Source: Eubacterium sp. (lineage in GTDB: Bacteria > Bacillota > Clostridia > Oscillospirales > Acutalibacteraceae). From it: a stretch of DNA of 64,000 bases. Each line of letters starts with the position of its first letter. Position 1 is the first letter of the stretch. Shown here one piece after another: positions 1 through 8,583 of the stretch. The stretch is from positions 1 to 64,000 of the forward strand of contig JAFUEH010000014.1 in the NCBI GenBank assembly GCA_017463985.1. The letters are read 5' to 3'. Under the pieces are notes generated by a model. It was not told the DNA's origin and did not search any database. It saw only the letters and a program-made list of their open reading frames with translations. Position numbers and translations under genes: made by a program.

Positions 1-108
1 ATATCCTTGTTAATTTATGCCCAAAATTCGTAATATGAAAAATATTCATATTGCGAAATCAAACGAATTGTATTGTTTAGTCTATTAAATTTCAATCCCA
101 ATTTCAAA

Positions 109-150
109 AGCTGCCTCACTCCCGTGAGACAGCTCCTTTTTCTTTCTCTT
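109..150 (+). terminator. Rho-independent terminator
   Basis: AGCTGcCTCAC and GTGAGaCAGCT form an interrupted stem around a TCCC loop, followed by a T-rich run. It presumably ends a gene lying left of the window. No gene is seen between here and the tRNA. Confidence 0.75.
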
Positions 151-538
151 TGACAGAAGTAGCTTCCGCATGGAGGTAGGATATATGTTTTCTATTATTT
201 CATTTTTGCCCATTTTACCGCTTAGTAAAATGGGCTTTCAAAATTTTTATAATTTTTTTGCATTTTTCTGAACCTGTTCGGTGAAAATTGTATCTATTTA
301 TTGAGGGCAAGAAAAGGAGGGAATGCTTTGAAGGATAATTTATTTTGAATTAATACAAAAGACAATAACCGTGTTCACAAAATGAATTAAGTTTCTGTGT
401 GATATTATTAAACTTATTTATAATGTAATTAAGATTAAACATAATCATCATCAACTTTTCAGATAAATGAAGATAGCTATTATTAGCTAGCAATATCGTA
501 TTTCACGCTATCTTAATCGTGCGCAAAATTAAATTTAA
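151..538. other. AT-rich stretch without a gene
   Basis: No convincing coding region is visible. It is clearly more AT-rich than the rest of the window. An inverted repeat (AAGATAGC at 470-477, GCTATCTT at 507-514) sits just before the possible integrase relic. It is not followed by a T-run, so it is not an obvious terminator. Confidence 0.4.
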
Positions 539-622
539 ATGAAAATAATTTCTGATTTTGACAAAACAAATGTAAAAAAGTGGGATACAAAGTGGGATAC
601 ATTTTGGCGTAAAAATGGGTAA
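539..622 (+). pseudogene. Possible C-terminal relic of a tyrosine integrase
   Basis: A short open frame runs toward the 3' end of the tRNA-Lys gene and ends KKWDTKWDTFWRKNG before a stop at 620-622. The frame is closed by a stop just upstream of 539, so at most about 27 codons remain. Repeated WDT/GT-type tails are, from memory, seen at the ends of some Firmicutes phage-type integrases, and integrases often lie beside the tRNA they target. That assignment is an inference from position and a short low-complexity tail. It could also be chance coding in AT-rich DNA. Confidence 0.22.
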
Positions 623-670
623 AAACGGATAAAAAATCGTAAAAGAAGTCGCTTACAAAATCATAACAAA

Positions 671-712
671 AAAGCCCAGAAGCGTTGCAAATACAGCGTT
701 TTCGGGCTTTTT
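671..712 (-). terminator. Terminator of the tRNA-Lys unit
   Basis: Read on the minus strand, AAAGCCCGAAAACGC pairs imperfectly with GCGTTgCAACGCTTCTGGGC-type sequence and is followed by a TTTTTT run. It lies 5 bases past the CCA end of the tRNA. Confidence 0.65.
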
Positions 713-716
713 TAAC

Positions 717-792
717 TGGTGATCCACCGGGGATTCGAACCCCGGACACCTTGATTAAAAGTCAAGTGCTCTGCCACCTGAGCTAGTGGATC
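717..792 (-). tRNA. tRNA-Lys (anticodon UUU)
   Basis: The reverse strand gives a complete 76-base cloverleaf. The acceptor stem is GATCCAC/GTGGATC, the D-arm region is AGCTCAGGTGGCAGAGC, and the anticodon stem CTTGA/TCAAG closes the loop CTTTTAA. The T-arm is CCGGG-GTTCGAA-CCCGG, the discriminator base is A, and CCA is encoded. The anticodon TTT specifies lysine. It has its own promoter and terminator, and no other tRNA is nearby. Confidence 0.97.
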
Positions 793-841
793 ACATATTT
801 TATTAACGTTTTTACGGTGCTTTCTTCTTAGCACTTTGACA

Positions 842-870
842 AGTATACCACATCTTTCTAAGGATTGCAA
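842..870 (-). promoter_or_regulatory. Promoter of tRNA-Lys
   Basis: On the minus strand the -35 TTGCAA (865-870) and the -10 TATACT (842-847) are separated by exactly 17 bases. The -10 lies about 50 bases upstream of the tRNA 5' end. Confidence 0.7.
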
Positions 871-991
871 GAAAAAATTATGTTTAGCTGAAAGGATTTT
901 TCGGCTGATAATAAAATTCAAAAAATTTTACTCGATTTCATGAACCTGTGTATGCCAATTTGTATCGTATATATTGAAGGGAGGAGAAGCT

Positions 992-1072
992 TTGTACGAC
1001 GGTATGTTAATAACTGTCAGCATTACGTTATTCGCCCTATTGTGTACACAATGTAGTGTATTGTACAAATAA
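992..1072 (+). CDS. Possible 26-residue hydrophobic peptide (TTG start)
   Basis: A GGAGGAG ribosome site ends 5 bases before a TTG codon that opens a 26-codon frame. The peptide has one hydrophobic stretch (MLITVSITLFALLCTQC) and a short polar end. The size and pattern recall small holin-like or type I toxin peptides of Firmicutes, but no family was recognised with certainty. A perfect 14-bp palindrome (1039-1052) lies inside the frame, so the stretch may instead be regulatory DNA upstream of the polysaccharide locus. No -10/-35 pair was found directly upstream. Confidence 0.35.
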   Translation: MYDGMLITVSITLFALLCTQCSVLYK

Positions 1073-1114
1073 TAGACAGTTTATAAAATATGTTTACAAT
1101 TTTTTTACAAATGC

Positions 1115-1143
1115 TTGTGTTTTGCTTAATTATGTATTACAAT
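1115..1143 (+). promoter_or_regulatory. Promoter of the polysaccharide locus
   Basis: TTGTGT (1115-1120) and TACAAT (1138-1143) are 17 bases apart. Transcription would start about 20-25 bases before the first gene. The palindromes ATTGTGTACACAAT (1039-1052) and TTGTACAA (1061-1068) lie upstream and could bind a regulator. Confidence 0.55.
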
Positions 1144-1169
1144 AGACTGTAATCAATAATAGGAGTACT

Positions 1170-1997
1170 ATGTTTATGGACGATCTTACAAAAAACAAGG
1201 CATCGAACGAAGCAAAGTCCACCCCTTTTGAGGAAGTGGACGTTTTTGGTCTGATCATTATTTTGTTGAAAAAAGCGTGGTTGATCGTATTGATCGCGCT
1301 GCTGGTTTCCGCTTCCTTTGTGGCAGGAACAAAATTTTTGATAACGCCTACCTATCGCTCGAGCTTTACTGCGTATGTGAACAACAAAAGCCAGTTTAAC
1401 AATTCGCAGGACTCCCTGACGATGAGCGATATTTCAGCGGCAGAGCAGCTCGTGCGCGCTTATTCAAAAACGATAGAGAGCCGCGCTGTTCTCTCGGCGG
1501 CAGCTGCTGCGATTCGTTTGAACGATTCGTATGATGATATTGCTGCAAAAATCTCAACGGAGGTAGAAAACGAGACATTCATTATTACCGTCTATGTGGT
1601 GGATACCTCGCCGGAGGCGGCTTATGCGCTGGCACAGTCGATCGCAAATGTCGCGCCGAATATCATTGCGGATATTATTGAGGGCAGCTCAATGAACATT
1701 ATCGATATGCCGCAGAAACCGAATTCGATCTATAAACCGAGCTATATTAAAAACGGTGTTATCGGCTTCCTGCTCGGTGCGCTTGGCGCGGTTGCTTATA
1801 TCGTGATCAAGACGATGACGGATGATAAGGTGAAGAACGAAAGCGAGCTGGAGAGCCGGTTCTCGATTCCTGTTGTTGGCGTGATCCCCGATATGCTGGC
1901 GACGCCGAAGAGCACTAACAGCTATTACGATTACGAATATGCTTACAGAAGATCAGAGATAAAGAGATCAGGAGGCAACAATGGCAAAGAAAAGTAA
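1170..1997 (+). CDS. cpsC: Wzz/CpsC-type polysaccharide chain-length regulator
   Basis: Membrane co-polymerase of the CpsC/YveK family that works with the tyrosine kinase encoded next to it to set chain length in Wzy-dependent polysaccharide export. The 275 residues show the family layout: a membrane segment at about 30-56, an extracytoplasmic middle part, a proline-rich stretch (MPQKPNSIYKPS, about 179-190), a second membrane segment at about 194-214, and a short cytoplasmic tail. An AGGAG lies only 4 bases before the ATG at 1170, so the ATG at 1176 (third codon) is an equally good start. It overlaps the kinase gene by 17 bases, so the two are translationally coupled. Confidence 0.88.
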   Translation: MFMDDLTKNKASNEAKSTPFEEVDVFGLIIILLKKAWLIVLIALLVSASFVAGTKFLITPTYRSSFTAYVNNKSQFNNSQDSLTMSDISAAEQLVRAYSKTIESRAVLSAAAAAIRLNDSYDDIAAKISTEVENETFIITVYVVDTSPEAAYALAQSIANVAPNIIADIIEGSSMNIIDMPQKPNSIYKPSYIKNGVIGFLLGALGAVAYIVIKTMTDDKVKNESELESRFSIPVVGVIPDMLATPKSTNSYYDYEYAYRRSEIKRSGGNNGKEK

Positions 1998-2721
1998 AAC
2001 AACAGTTGATTTTGATTCAAAAAAAATGCTCCTGTCCAACAATTCCTCTTTTTCTGTACAGGAGGCATACAAAACGCTCAGAACGAATATTTCTTTCTCG
2101 CTTCCCGGCAATAACAGCAAGTGTATCGGCGTTACCAGCGCCAACAGAGGCGAGGGCAAAAGCTCTGTGGCAGTGAACCTGGCGATATCCTTTGCGCAGA
2201 TCAATAAAAAGGTCATCGTGCTTGATTGCGATATGCGTTTGCCGACGGTAGCTTCTAAGATCGGTATCGAGTCTAAGCCGGGTCTCAGCAACTTTTTGGT
2301 CGGCTCCTGCAGCCTCGACGATAAGATCATTAAACGCATTGAGGATAAAGGCATTGACGTATTCCCCTCCGGTAATATTCCGCCGGATCCCACGATGCTG
2401 CTGGAGTCAAAAATGATGGAGGAGCTGATGGAAGTCCTCAAAAAGCACTATGATTACATCATTATTGACCTGCCGCCGCTGATGCCGGTATCTGACGCTG
2501 CGATCTTGTCAAAGTATATTGACGGCTATCTGATCGTTGTGCGGCACGAAAAATCGGAAATGAGTAAAATTGAAGAGACCCTGCACCAGCTGGAGTTTGC
2601 TGATGCAAGGGTGATCGGCTTTGTCTATAACGGCAAGATACTGGAAAATCACTACCGCAAAAACAATAAATACTATTATGATTACGGCTATTATAAACGA
2701 AGCGCTAAAAAGAAGAAGTAA
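1981..2721 (+). CDS. cpsD: CpsD-type bacterial tyrosine autokinase
   Basis: Cytoplasmic BY-kinase that is activated by the CpsC partner, phosphorylates its own tyrosine cluster, and so cycles polymer assembly. It has a Walker A motif (GEGKSS, about residues 56-61), a Walker A' (VIVLDCDMR, about 77-85), a Walker B (IIIDLPP, about 159-165), and a C-terminal tyrosine cluster (NKYYYDYGYYK). The split CpsC/CpsD arrangement is the Gram-positive form. An AGGAGG sits 6 bases before the ATG. The only phosphatase in the locus is predicted to lie outside the membrane (23691-25058), so the usual cytoplasmic CpsB or Wzb phosphatase is not seen here. Confidence 0.92.
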   Translation: MAKKSKTTVDFDSKKMLLSNNSSFSVQEAYKTLRTNISFSLPGNNSKCIGVTSANRGEGKSSVAVNLAISFAQINKKVIVLDCDMRLPTVASKIGIESKPGLSNFLVGSCSLDDKIIKRIEDKGIDVFPSGNIPPDPTMLLESKMMEELMEVLKKHYDYIIIDLPPLMPVSDAAILSKYIDGYLIVVRHEKSEMSKIEETLHQLEFADARVIGFVYNGKILENHYRKNNKYYYDYGYYKRSAKKKK

Positions 2722-2748
2722 GTAACGATCAACAAATTGGAAGTAAAC

Positions 2749-3957
2749 ATGAAAAAAGACGTTCTGTTTTTATCTCAACATTTTTATCCTGAGCATAATT
2801 CCTCAGCGACGCTGCCGTTCGACGCCGCCAGGTATCTGGTGGAACAGGGTCTGACGGTCGGCGCGCTGTGCGGTTATCCTAAGGAATTCCTGATGGCGCA
2901 TCAGTCGGGCATTCCGAAAGGGGAAACGGTGGACGGTGTATCCATCAAAAGGCTGCGCTATCTACACGCGAACCGCCGTTCGGTGGTCGGCAGAGTGCTG
3001 AACTTTTTCTCCTTTTCCGCCGGTGTATTCTGCCATCTCCGTGAGTTGAAGAAGGCGGCGTGTGTAGTAGTGTATTCCAATCCGCCTGTACTGCCGCTGG
3101 CAGCAGTAGCGGCCAAAAAGCTGTTCCACACAAAAATCGTCTTTGTCTCCTACGATGTGTATCCGGAAACCGCTTATGCCGCCGGTACCTTCGGCGCAGG
3201 TCATCCGATCGCACGTGCTATGCGGACGGTCAACCGCTCACTCTTTAAGTGTTGTGACGCCGTTGTGGCGCTGTCGGAGGATATGAAAACGTTTTTACAT
3301 AAAAACAGAGCGATCCCTGCCGATCGTATCACGGTGATACCCAACTGGGCAAGCGAGGAGGACGAAATGCCGGAGGGCACGCCGCACAAAGCAGCGGAGC
3401 CGTTTACGGTCGCTTACCTTGGTAATATGGGCGTTGTGCAGGATATGAAAACCATGACGGACGCCTGCCGGCAGCTGCAGGACAGCGATGTTTGCTTTAG
3501 CTTTACCGGCCGCGGCTGCAAGCTAGAGGAGGTGCGGTGTGCAATCAGCGACTGTCGGAATGCAGAGATCAGCAACTTTTTGATCGGTGATGAGTTTATA
3601 CAGAAAATTGCACAGGCTTCTGTCTGCGTCGTTTCGTTAGAACCGGGACTGACAGGTCTTTGCGCTCCCAGTAAATATTATAGTTATCTTTGTGCCGGCA
3701 AACCGGTGATCTTTATCGGTGATTCGCAGAGCTGTCTGGCGCAGGATGTGATAGAGAATCGTATCGGCTATGTCGTTGAAAACGGCGACAGTCAGGCGCT
3801 TTGCGATTTGTTACTGCAGATGAAGCAAAACCCGCAGGAAACGGCGCTGATGGCACAGCGTGCGAAGGCGCTGTACGACGGACAATATGCAAAGCGTCAT
3901 GCGCTACAGCGGTATTTTGCCGTTGTTGACGCTATGCTGGACAGAGGTACGCCATGA
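2749..3957 (+). CDS. Glycosyltransferase family 4 (WbuB-like)
   Basis: GT-B fold glycosyltransferase, cytoplasmic or membrane-associated, that would add a sugar to the lipid-linked repeat unit. The N-terminal half begins VLFLSQHFYPEHNSSA, typical of WbuB/WcaI-type enzymes, some of which transfer N-acetylfucosamine. The C-terminal donor-binding half carries APSKYYSYLCAGKPVI. The ATG at 2749 is chosen because GGAAG lies 5-6 bases upstream; a TTG at 2737 is in frame but lacks a site. The 402 residues are the normal length. The stop overlaps the next gene (ATGA). Since capE/F/G are in the locus, a FucNAc transferase role is plausible but not proven. Confidence 0.85.
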   Translation: MKKDVLFLSQHFYPEHNSSATLPFDAARYLVEQGLTVGALCGYPKEFLMAHQSGIPKGETVDGVSIKRLRYLHANRRSVVGRVLNFFSFSAGVFCHLRELKKAACVVVYSNPPVLPLAAVAAKKLFHTKIVFVSYDVYPETAYAAGTFGAGHPIARAMRTVNRSLFKCCDAVVALSEDMKTFLHKNRAIPADRITVIPNWASEEDEMPEGTPHKAAEPFTVAYLGNMGVVQDMKTMTDACRQLQDSDVCFSFTGRGCKLEEVRCAISDCRNAEISNFLIGDEFIQKIAQASVCVVSLEPGLTGLCAPSKYYSYLCAGKPVIFIGDSQSCLAQDVIENRIGYVVENGDSQALCDLLLQMKQNPQETALMAQRAKALYDGQYAKRHALQRYFAVVDAMLDRGTP

Positions 3958-5207
3958 AGGTCTTCTTTATCAACGTCGTCTGCGGCGTCGGCAGTACCGG
4001 CAGAATGTGTACGGAAATAGCCGAAGCGCTGACAGGTGAGGGAAACGCTGTGGAGATCGCTTACGGACGTGGCGGAGTACCGGCGGATTATCGCGGAACG
4101 ATTTACCGTGTCGGTAACGTCGGTACACTGGCTGCTAACTTGATACGATCAAGACTGTTCGACGCCGAGGGTTTTGGCAACCGACGCGCTGCGGAGAAGC
4201 TGGTGGCAGAAATCAAGCGCTTTGCCCCCGATGTGATCCATCTGCACAACTTGCATGGCTATTACCTGAATGTACAGGTGCTGTTTGATTATTTAAAAGA
4301 ATTTCAAGGTGCGGTGATCTGGACGCTGCACGATTGCTGGGCGTTCACCGGTCACTGCGCGCATTATGACGCGCTGGGTTGTCAGCAATGGCAGCTACAT
4401 TGCCGTGAGTGTCCTGCGCTGCGTGAATATCCCGCCTGCTTACTGAGCGGTCGCGTCGATCGGAATTATACCGAAAAGCAGCGTTGCTTTTTGGGCGTTC
4501 CCGGAATGACGCTGGCAACGCCGTCTTATTGGCTGCAGGAGCAGGTAGCGCAGTCGTTTTTATCTGGTTATGACTGTCAGGTCATTCAAAATGGGATCGA
4601 TCACCGTAAGTTTTACCGTGACCAAAGTGAGACGGCAACCCTCAGGCGGCAGTATCACTGTGAACAAAAATACCTGCTTTTGGCGGTGGCCTATCAATGG
4701 GAGGCCAACAAGGGGCTGGAGGATTACATCCGTTTGGCAGCTCAGCTGCCTGATCGCTATCAGCTGGTGCTGGTCGGAACGGATAGCGCCGTGGCCGCTA
4801 AACTGCCTAAGAATATGATTGCGGTGCCGAGGACCGAAAATATAGCACAGCTCAGGGCATGGTATAATGCCGCTGATCTCTTTGTGAATTTTACCTATAA
4901 CGAAACGTTTTCGCTGGTCAATATTGAAGCGCTTGCCTGCGGCACGCCGGTGTTAACCTACCATACCGGCGGCAGTCCGGAATGTATTGACAGCACGTGC
5001 GGCGCTGATGTGGAAAAGGGAAACGTCTCCCTTGCGCTTAAGGAGATCATGCGTATCTGTGAGGAACGCCCGTTTTCTCCCGAAAGCTGTATGAAAAGAG
5101 CAGCGCTCTTTCGCTCCTCCCGACAGGTGAAGGCGTATATCGCGCTTTATCAGCAGGCGCTGGAGAGCCGTCGGCCTCAAGTGCCGGCAGCGGCGCTGTC
5201 ATCATAA
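3954..5207 (+). CDS. Glycosyltransferase family 4 (WcaC-like)
   Basis: GT-B glycosyltransferase with the features of colanic-acid WcaC-type enzymes: an N-terminal INVVCGVGSTGRM and a WTLHDCWAFTGHCAH block followed by several cysteines (about residues 122-165), then the donor domain with FNFTYNETFSLVNIEALAC (about 304-322) containing the conserved glutamates. The cysteine-rich insert is usual in this subfamily. It starts at an ATG that overlaps the previous stop by 4 bases, so it is co-translated. Donor and acceptor sugars cannot be read from sequence. Confidence 0.85.
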   Translation: MKVFFINVVCGVGSTGRMCTEIAEALTGEGNAVEIAYGRGGVPADYRGTIYRVGNVGTLAANLIRSRLFDAEGFGNRRAAEKLVAEIKRFAPDVIHLHNLHGYYLNVQVLFDYLKEFQGAVIWTLHDCWAFTGHCAHYDALGCQQWQLHCRECPALREYPACLLSGRVDRNYTEKQRCFLGVPGMTLATPSYWLQEQVAQSFLSGYDCQVIQNGIDHRKFYRDQSETATLRRQYHCEQKYLLLAVAYQWEANKGLEDYIRLAAQLPDRYQLVLVGTDSAVAAKLPKNMIAVPRTENIAQLRAWYNAADLFVNFTYNETFSLVNIEALACGTPVLTYHTGGSPECIDSTCGADVEKGNVSLALKEIMRICEERPFSPESCMKRAALFRSSRQVKAYIALYQQALESRRPQVPAAALSS

Positions 5208-5243
5208 AAACAACCGTTTTACCTATCAGTTAAGGACAAGCTT

Positions 5244-6440
5244 GTGAAAATCATATTTTTAACCTTAATGTATTCCGAAAAGCAGCTGCAACACGCATTT
5301 CGTTATTCTAAACGCGGCGTTCAGATGGCTGCGCATACGTTCCAATCGCGCTTGTGCCGCGGCTTGCGTGCGATCGAAGGCGCCTCGCTGAACGTGGTTT
5401 CCTGTGCGCCGGTCGGCAGCTTTCCGATGAATTATAAAAGATTACTGATCCCCGGTGAGAAAAGCGGAAACGATACGGCGGTCGGCTTTGTCGATCTCCC
5501 AAAGGTCAAGTATACGCTGCAGGAGCAGCTGCTCTATACAAGGGTAAAAGGAATGTTGCGTGAGGACGAGCCTGCCGTACTGTTGATTTATTCGTTGCAT
5601 TTGCCGTTTATGCGCGTGGCTGCCAAACTGAAGCAGCATTTTCCAAAACTGAAGGTCTGTCTGATCCAAACGGACGCCGTGCCGGGAGTCAACGATATGG
5701 AAAAGCGCATGACGAAGGAGGCGCACGAAAGAGGCCAAAAGCTCCTGCGCCTGTCAAGCTGCTGTGACGGTTATGTGATACTAACAGAGTATCTGCAAGA
5801 CGCTCTGCAGATCGGGAATCGACCGTATACAGTCGTGGAGGGCATCGCCGGCGAGGTTCCGAGCGTTACGCCTGCAACGCTGACGGCCAAAAACGCAGCG
5901 CAGCGCACCTTCTTTTATTCCGGTTCACTAAATTCAGCGTTTGGCTTTAATGTGCTGGCGCAGGCGTTTTTGCAGCTGGAGGACAAGCTCGTGATCTGTG
6001 GCGCCGGAGATTATCTGCCGCAGCTGCTTGAGGATATACGCAATAATCCGAAAAAGAATATTGAATATCTCGGCTATCTTACGCCGGAGGAGGTTTCAAA
6101 GCGCCGCTGTACTGCCGATTTTTTGATCAATCCGCGGCAGCCAAGCGGTACCTATACAAAATACAGCTTTCCTTCCAAAACGATGGAATACCTCGCCTCC
6201 GGTGTGCCGACGGTTATGTATCGGCTGGAGGGAATTCCGGCGGAATATGATGCATATCTGAATTATCTGACCGGCACTACTGCGCAGGAGATGGCTGACC
6301 AGCTGCGTCAGCTTTGCGCTGCTGATTATACGCCGCTCGCTGAAAAAGCGGCAGCCGGTAGGGAATTTGTGTTAAAAAATAAAAACGAATATGTACAGGC
6401 AAAGAAAATTTATGACCTGTTGAATGATTTGGTACAGTAA
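5244..6440 (+). CDS. Glycosyltransferase family 4/1
   Basis: A 398-residue GT-B-like glycosyltransferase of the polysaccharide locus. The C-terminal half has FYSGSLNSAFGF (donor-domain start, about residues 225-236), NIEYLGYLTPEEV, and KYSFPSKTMEYLASGVPTV (about 308-326), the nucleotide-sugar binding part. The N-terminal half is divergent. It starts at GTG, 7 bases behind AAGGA. Acceptor and linkage are unknown. Confidence 0.8.
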   Translation: MKIIFLTLMYSEKQLQHAFRYSKRGVQMAAHTFQSRLCRGLRAIEGASLNVVSCAPVGSFPMNYKRLLIPGEKSGNDTAVGFVDLPKVKYTLQEQLLYTRVKGMLREDEPAVLLIYSLHLPFMRVAAKLKQHFPKLKVCLIQTDAVPGVNDMEKRMTKEAHERGQKLLRLSSCCDGYVILTEYLQDALQIGNRPYTVVEGIAGEVPSVTPATLTAKNAAQRTFFYSGSLNSAFGFNVLAQAFLQLEDKLVICGAGDYLPQLLEDIRNNPKKNIEYLGYLTPEEVSKRRCTADFLINPRQPSGTYTKYSFPSKTMEYLASGVPTVMYRLEGIPAEYDAYLNYLTGTTAQEMADQLRQLCAADYTPLAEKAAAGREFVLKNKNEYVQAKKIYDLLNDLVQ

Positions 6441-6452
6441 AGGATCACCCGT

Positions 6453-7709
6453 GTGAAAAGGCTGTGTGTTAAACCGACTGTAAAACTGAATATCGATTCA
6501 CCGTTACTGTATCTGTTGATTGCGCTGTGCGGTATCAACTTTTTGGACGGCTACTTTTATTTGGCGTTTATTACCTTTTTTGCTGTCGTACTGCTGCGTA
6601 AGGGCAGGGTAGTAGTGTCCGGCAATCTGTTTTTGCTGCTCCTTTTCAGTCTGTCGATGATGCTGTTCGGGTTCAGCTACCTCTATCGGGTTAACGGCGT
6701 GAACGGCCTTTTGAAATGCTTTTTATATCCGATCAGCTTCTTTATCGGTGAAAATATGATGGAGCGCGATAAGGATAACGAGAAAAGAACGACGCATATC
6801 ATCCTCATCATCATCTTTTCGCTTGCTCTGCACGGTATATTGAATATGTTCAATAATTTTGTGACCGGCGGCAGCCAGCGTAACAGTATTGACTTTTGGA
6901 CGCAAAGCATTTCTGCGGCAACCCGTCAGGCGTGCTTGTTTGTACTGCTTTGCGGCGCCTTTTTCTGGTGCTTCTTCCTGCAGAAAAACCGATTTATTCA
7001 GGCCTTCTGTTTGCTGCTCGTGGCGGCCATGATGTATTACAACACGGTCATTATTGCCAGCCGAACGCTCATCATCCTGATTATTGTCGGTATTTTATTC
7101 CCGCTCCTGCTTTGCGTTTTAAACTTTTCCGGGGATAAAACGAATGCGCGGTATCGGGTGTTGCTGCGTGTCTTTTTAGCCGCAATCCTGATTTTGGCGC
7201 TGTATTTGGTCCTCTATTATACCAATGCGTTCGGGTTTAAACGACTCATCGACAGCAGTAACCTGATGGTGCGTATCCAGCAGGGCTTCTTCCGCGATAA
7301 GCGTAATGTGTCGCGCGCGATGTACCTGGAGCTGATGTGGAAATATCCGTTTGGCGGCAATTATCTCCGTGAGATCACCAACCGTTACGGCCACGATATT
7401 CTGCTGTCCGCTCTGAACACCGGCGGTATTCCGTCTGCGCTGATCTTGCTTGCTTTCCTGATTTCTTTTATTTATCAGACGGTGAAGCTTTATTTGATGA
7501 GAACCTATTCGTTCTCTTTCCGCGTACTGGTATTTACGCTGTATGCGACGGCTCTGATTCAGTTTGCACTGGAGCCGATCTTAGACGGTGAGCATTGGTT
7601 TTTTGGCTGTGTGCTGATATTTTCCGGTGCCGTCAATTATCTGATAAAGCATCCTGAGCATCAAAGCGGCACGGCTCGGCTTACAGAAACAGAAAGCGAT
7701 GAAGGATAA
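6453..7709 (+). CDS. wzy: Wzy-type polysaccharide polymerase (O-antigen ligase-like)
   Basis: Polytopic membrane protein of 418 residues with about 10-12 hydrophobic segments and a longer extracytoplasmic loop around residues 250-320 that contains several arginines, as in Wzy polymerases. It would join lipid-linked repeat units on the outer face of the membrane. Family members share little sequence, so the call rests on topology, length and position between the glycosyltransferases and a flippase. It starts at GTG with AAGGA 8 bases upstream. Confidence 0.75.
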   Translation: MKRLCVKPTVKLNIDSPLLYLLIALCGINFLDGYFYLAFITFFAVVLLRKGRVVVSGNLFLLLLFSLSMMLFGFSYLYRVNGVNGLLKCFLYPISFFIGENMMERDKDNEKRTTHIILIIIFSLALHGILNMFNNFVTGGSQRNSIDFWTQSISAATRQACLFVLLCGAFFWCFFLQKNRFIQAFCLLLVAAMMYYNTVIIASRTLIILIIVGILFPLLLCVLNFSGDKTNARYRVLLRVFLAAILILALYLVLYYTNAFGFKRLIDSSNLMVRIQQGFFRDKRNVSRAMYLELMWKYPFGGNYLREITNRYGHDILLSALNTGGIPSALILLAFLISFIYQTVKLYLMRTYSFSFRVLVFTLYATALIQFALEPILDGEHWFFGCVLIFSGAVNYLIKHPEHQSGTARLTETESDEG

Positions 7710-7712
7710 GGT

Positions 7713-8522
7713 ATGAACGAATTACAGCAATGTGAATTTGAGCTGCTGAAGGTGTTTACGGAGATCTGTGATCAGCTGCAGTTGCGCTATTTCCTAGTGT
7801 GCGGTACAGCGCTTGGCGCGGTAAAGTACCAGGGCTTTATCCCTTGGGACGACGATGTGGATGTGGCGCTCCTGCGCGAGGATTATGAGGTGTTTATCCG
7901 TGAGGCGCCGCGTCTGTTGCCGGAGCATATTTTCCTCCAAAATCATCAGACAGAACGTCAGTCTCCGATCATTTTCTCTAAGCTGCGCAATTCTAATACA
8001 ACGTATATTGAAAAAACCGCCGCTAAGCTGCCTGTTCATCATGGCGTCTACATTGATATTTTTCCGCTGGACGGTTATCCGGTAAAAAAAGCAGCCGCCC
8101 GTCGTTTTGAGCTGAAAAAGCTTTTGTATTCAAAAATACTAGTGGCGCTCTATATTCAGCCGACGCGCTTTAAAACGCTGCTGGCGATGCCGCTGCGTTT
8201 GCTTGGCGTCAGAAAATGGTATCCGTATATTACTGACCGCTATATCGCTTTAATTAAGAAATATCCGTGCGAAGGTTCAGCGCTGCTTTGTAATCACGGT
8301 AATTGGCAGGGCAAGCTGGAATATGCGCCGCGTGAGCAATATGGCGACGGTACGACTGCCAGCTTTGAGGGCTTGCGCGTTACAGTTCCTGAAAATTATG
8401 ATGCGTATCTAACGCAAAAATACGGCGATTGGCGCGCCGATTTACCCGAAAGTGAAAGAGTAGGGCATCATTACTTCGCTGTCTGCGACTTGGAAAAGCC
8501 TTACACTTACTATATTAATTAG
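7713..8522 (+). CDS. licD: LicD family phosphotransferase
   Basis: Cytoplasmic nucleotidyltransferase-fold enzyme of the LicD/fukutin family, which transfers phosphocholine or other phospho-alcohols to glycans. Signature segments are FLVCGTALGAVKYQGFIPWD followed by DDVDVAL (about residues 26-53), which holds the metal-binding acidic cluster, and VYIDIFPLDGYPV. The 269 residues are normal. No licC or choline kinase is seen in the window, so the transferred group is unknown. A phosphodiester glycosidase domain is encoded a few kb downstream, which fits a phosphodiester-substituted polymer. Confidence 0.88.
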   Translation: MNELQQCEFELLKVFTEICDQLQLRYFLVCGTALGAVKYQGFIPWDDDVDVALLREDYEVFIREAPRLLPEHIFLQNHQTERQSPIIFSKLRNSNTTYIEKTAAKLPVHHGVYIDIFPLDGYPVKKAAARRFELKKLLYSKILVALYIQPTRFKTLLAMPLRLLGVRKWYPYITDRYIALIKKYPCEGSALLCNHGNWQGKLEYAPREQYGDGTTASFEGLRVTVPENYDAYLTQKYGDWRADLPESERVGHHYFAVCDLEKPYTYYIN

Positions 8523-8583
8523 CTAATCTTATCATTATTAATTACACATTCTGCTTTATGCATTATGCATTACACATTTATGG
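8523..8583. repeat. AT-rich spacer with short direct repeats
   Basis: Contains ATTACACATT twice (about 8540 and 8570) and TATGCAT twice. Such degenerate ATGCAT-type repeats are common in intergenic DNA of Clostridia. No promoter was recognised. Confidence 0.4.

Noticed and set aside
513-749. 78-codon frame on the minus strand across the tRNA region
   Set aside because: It runs through the tRNA-Lys gene and its terminator and has no ribosome site; it is not a credible protein.
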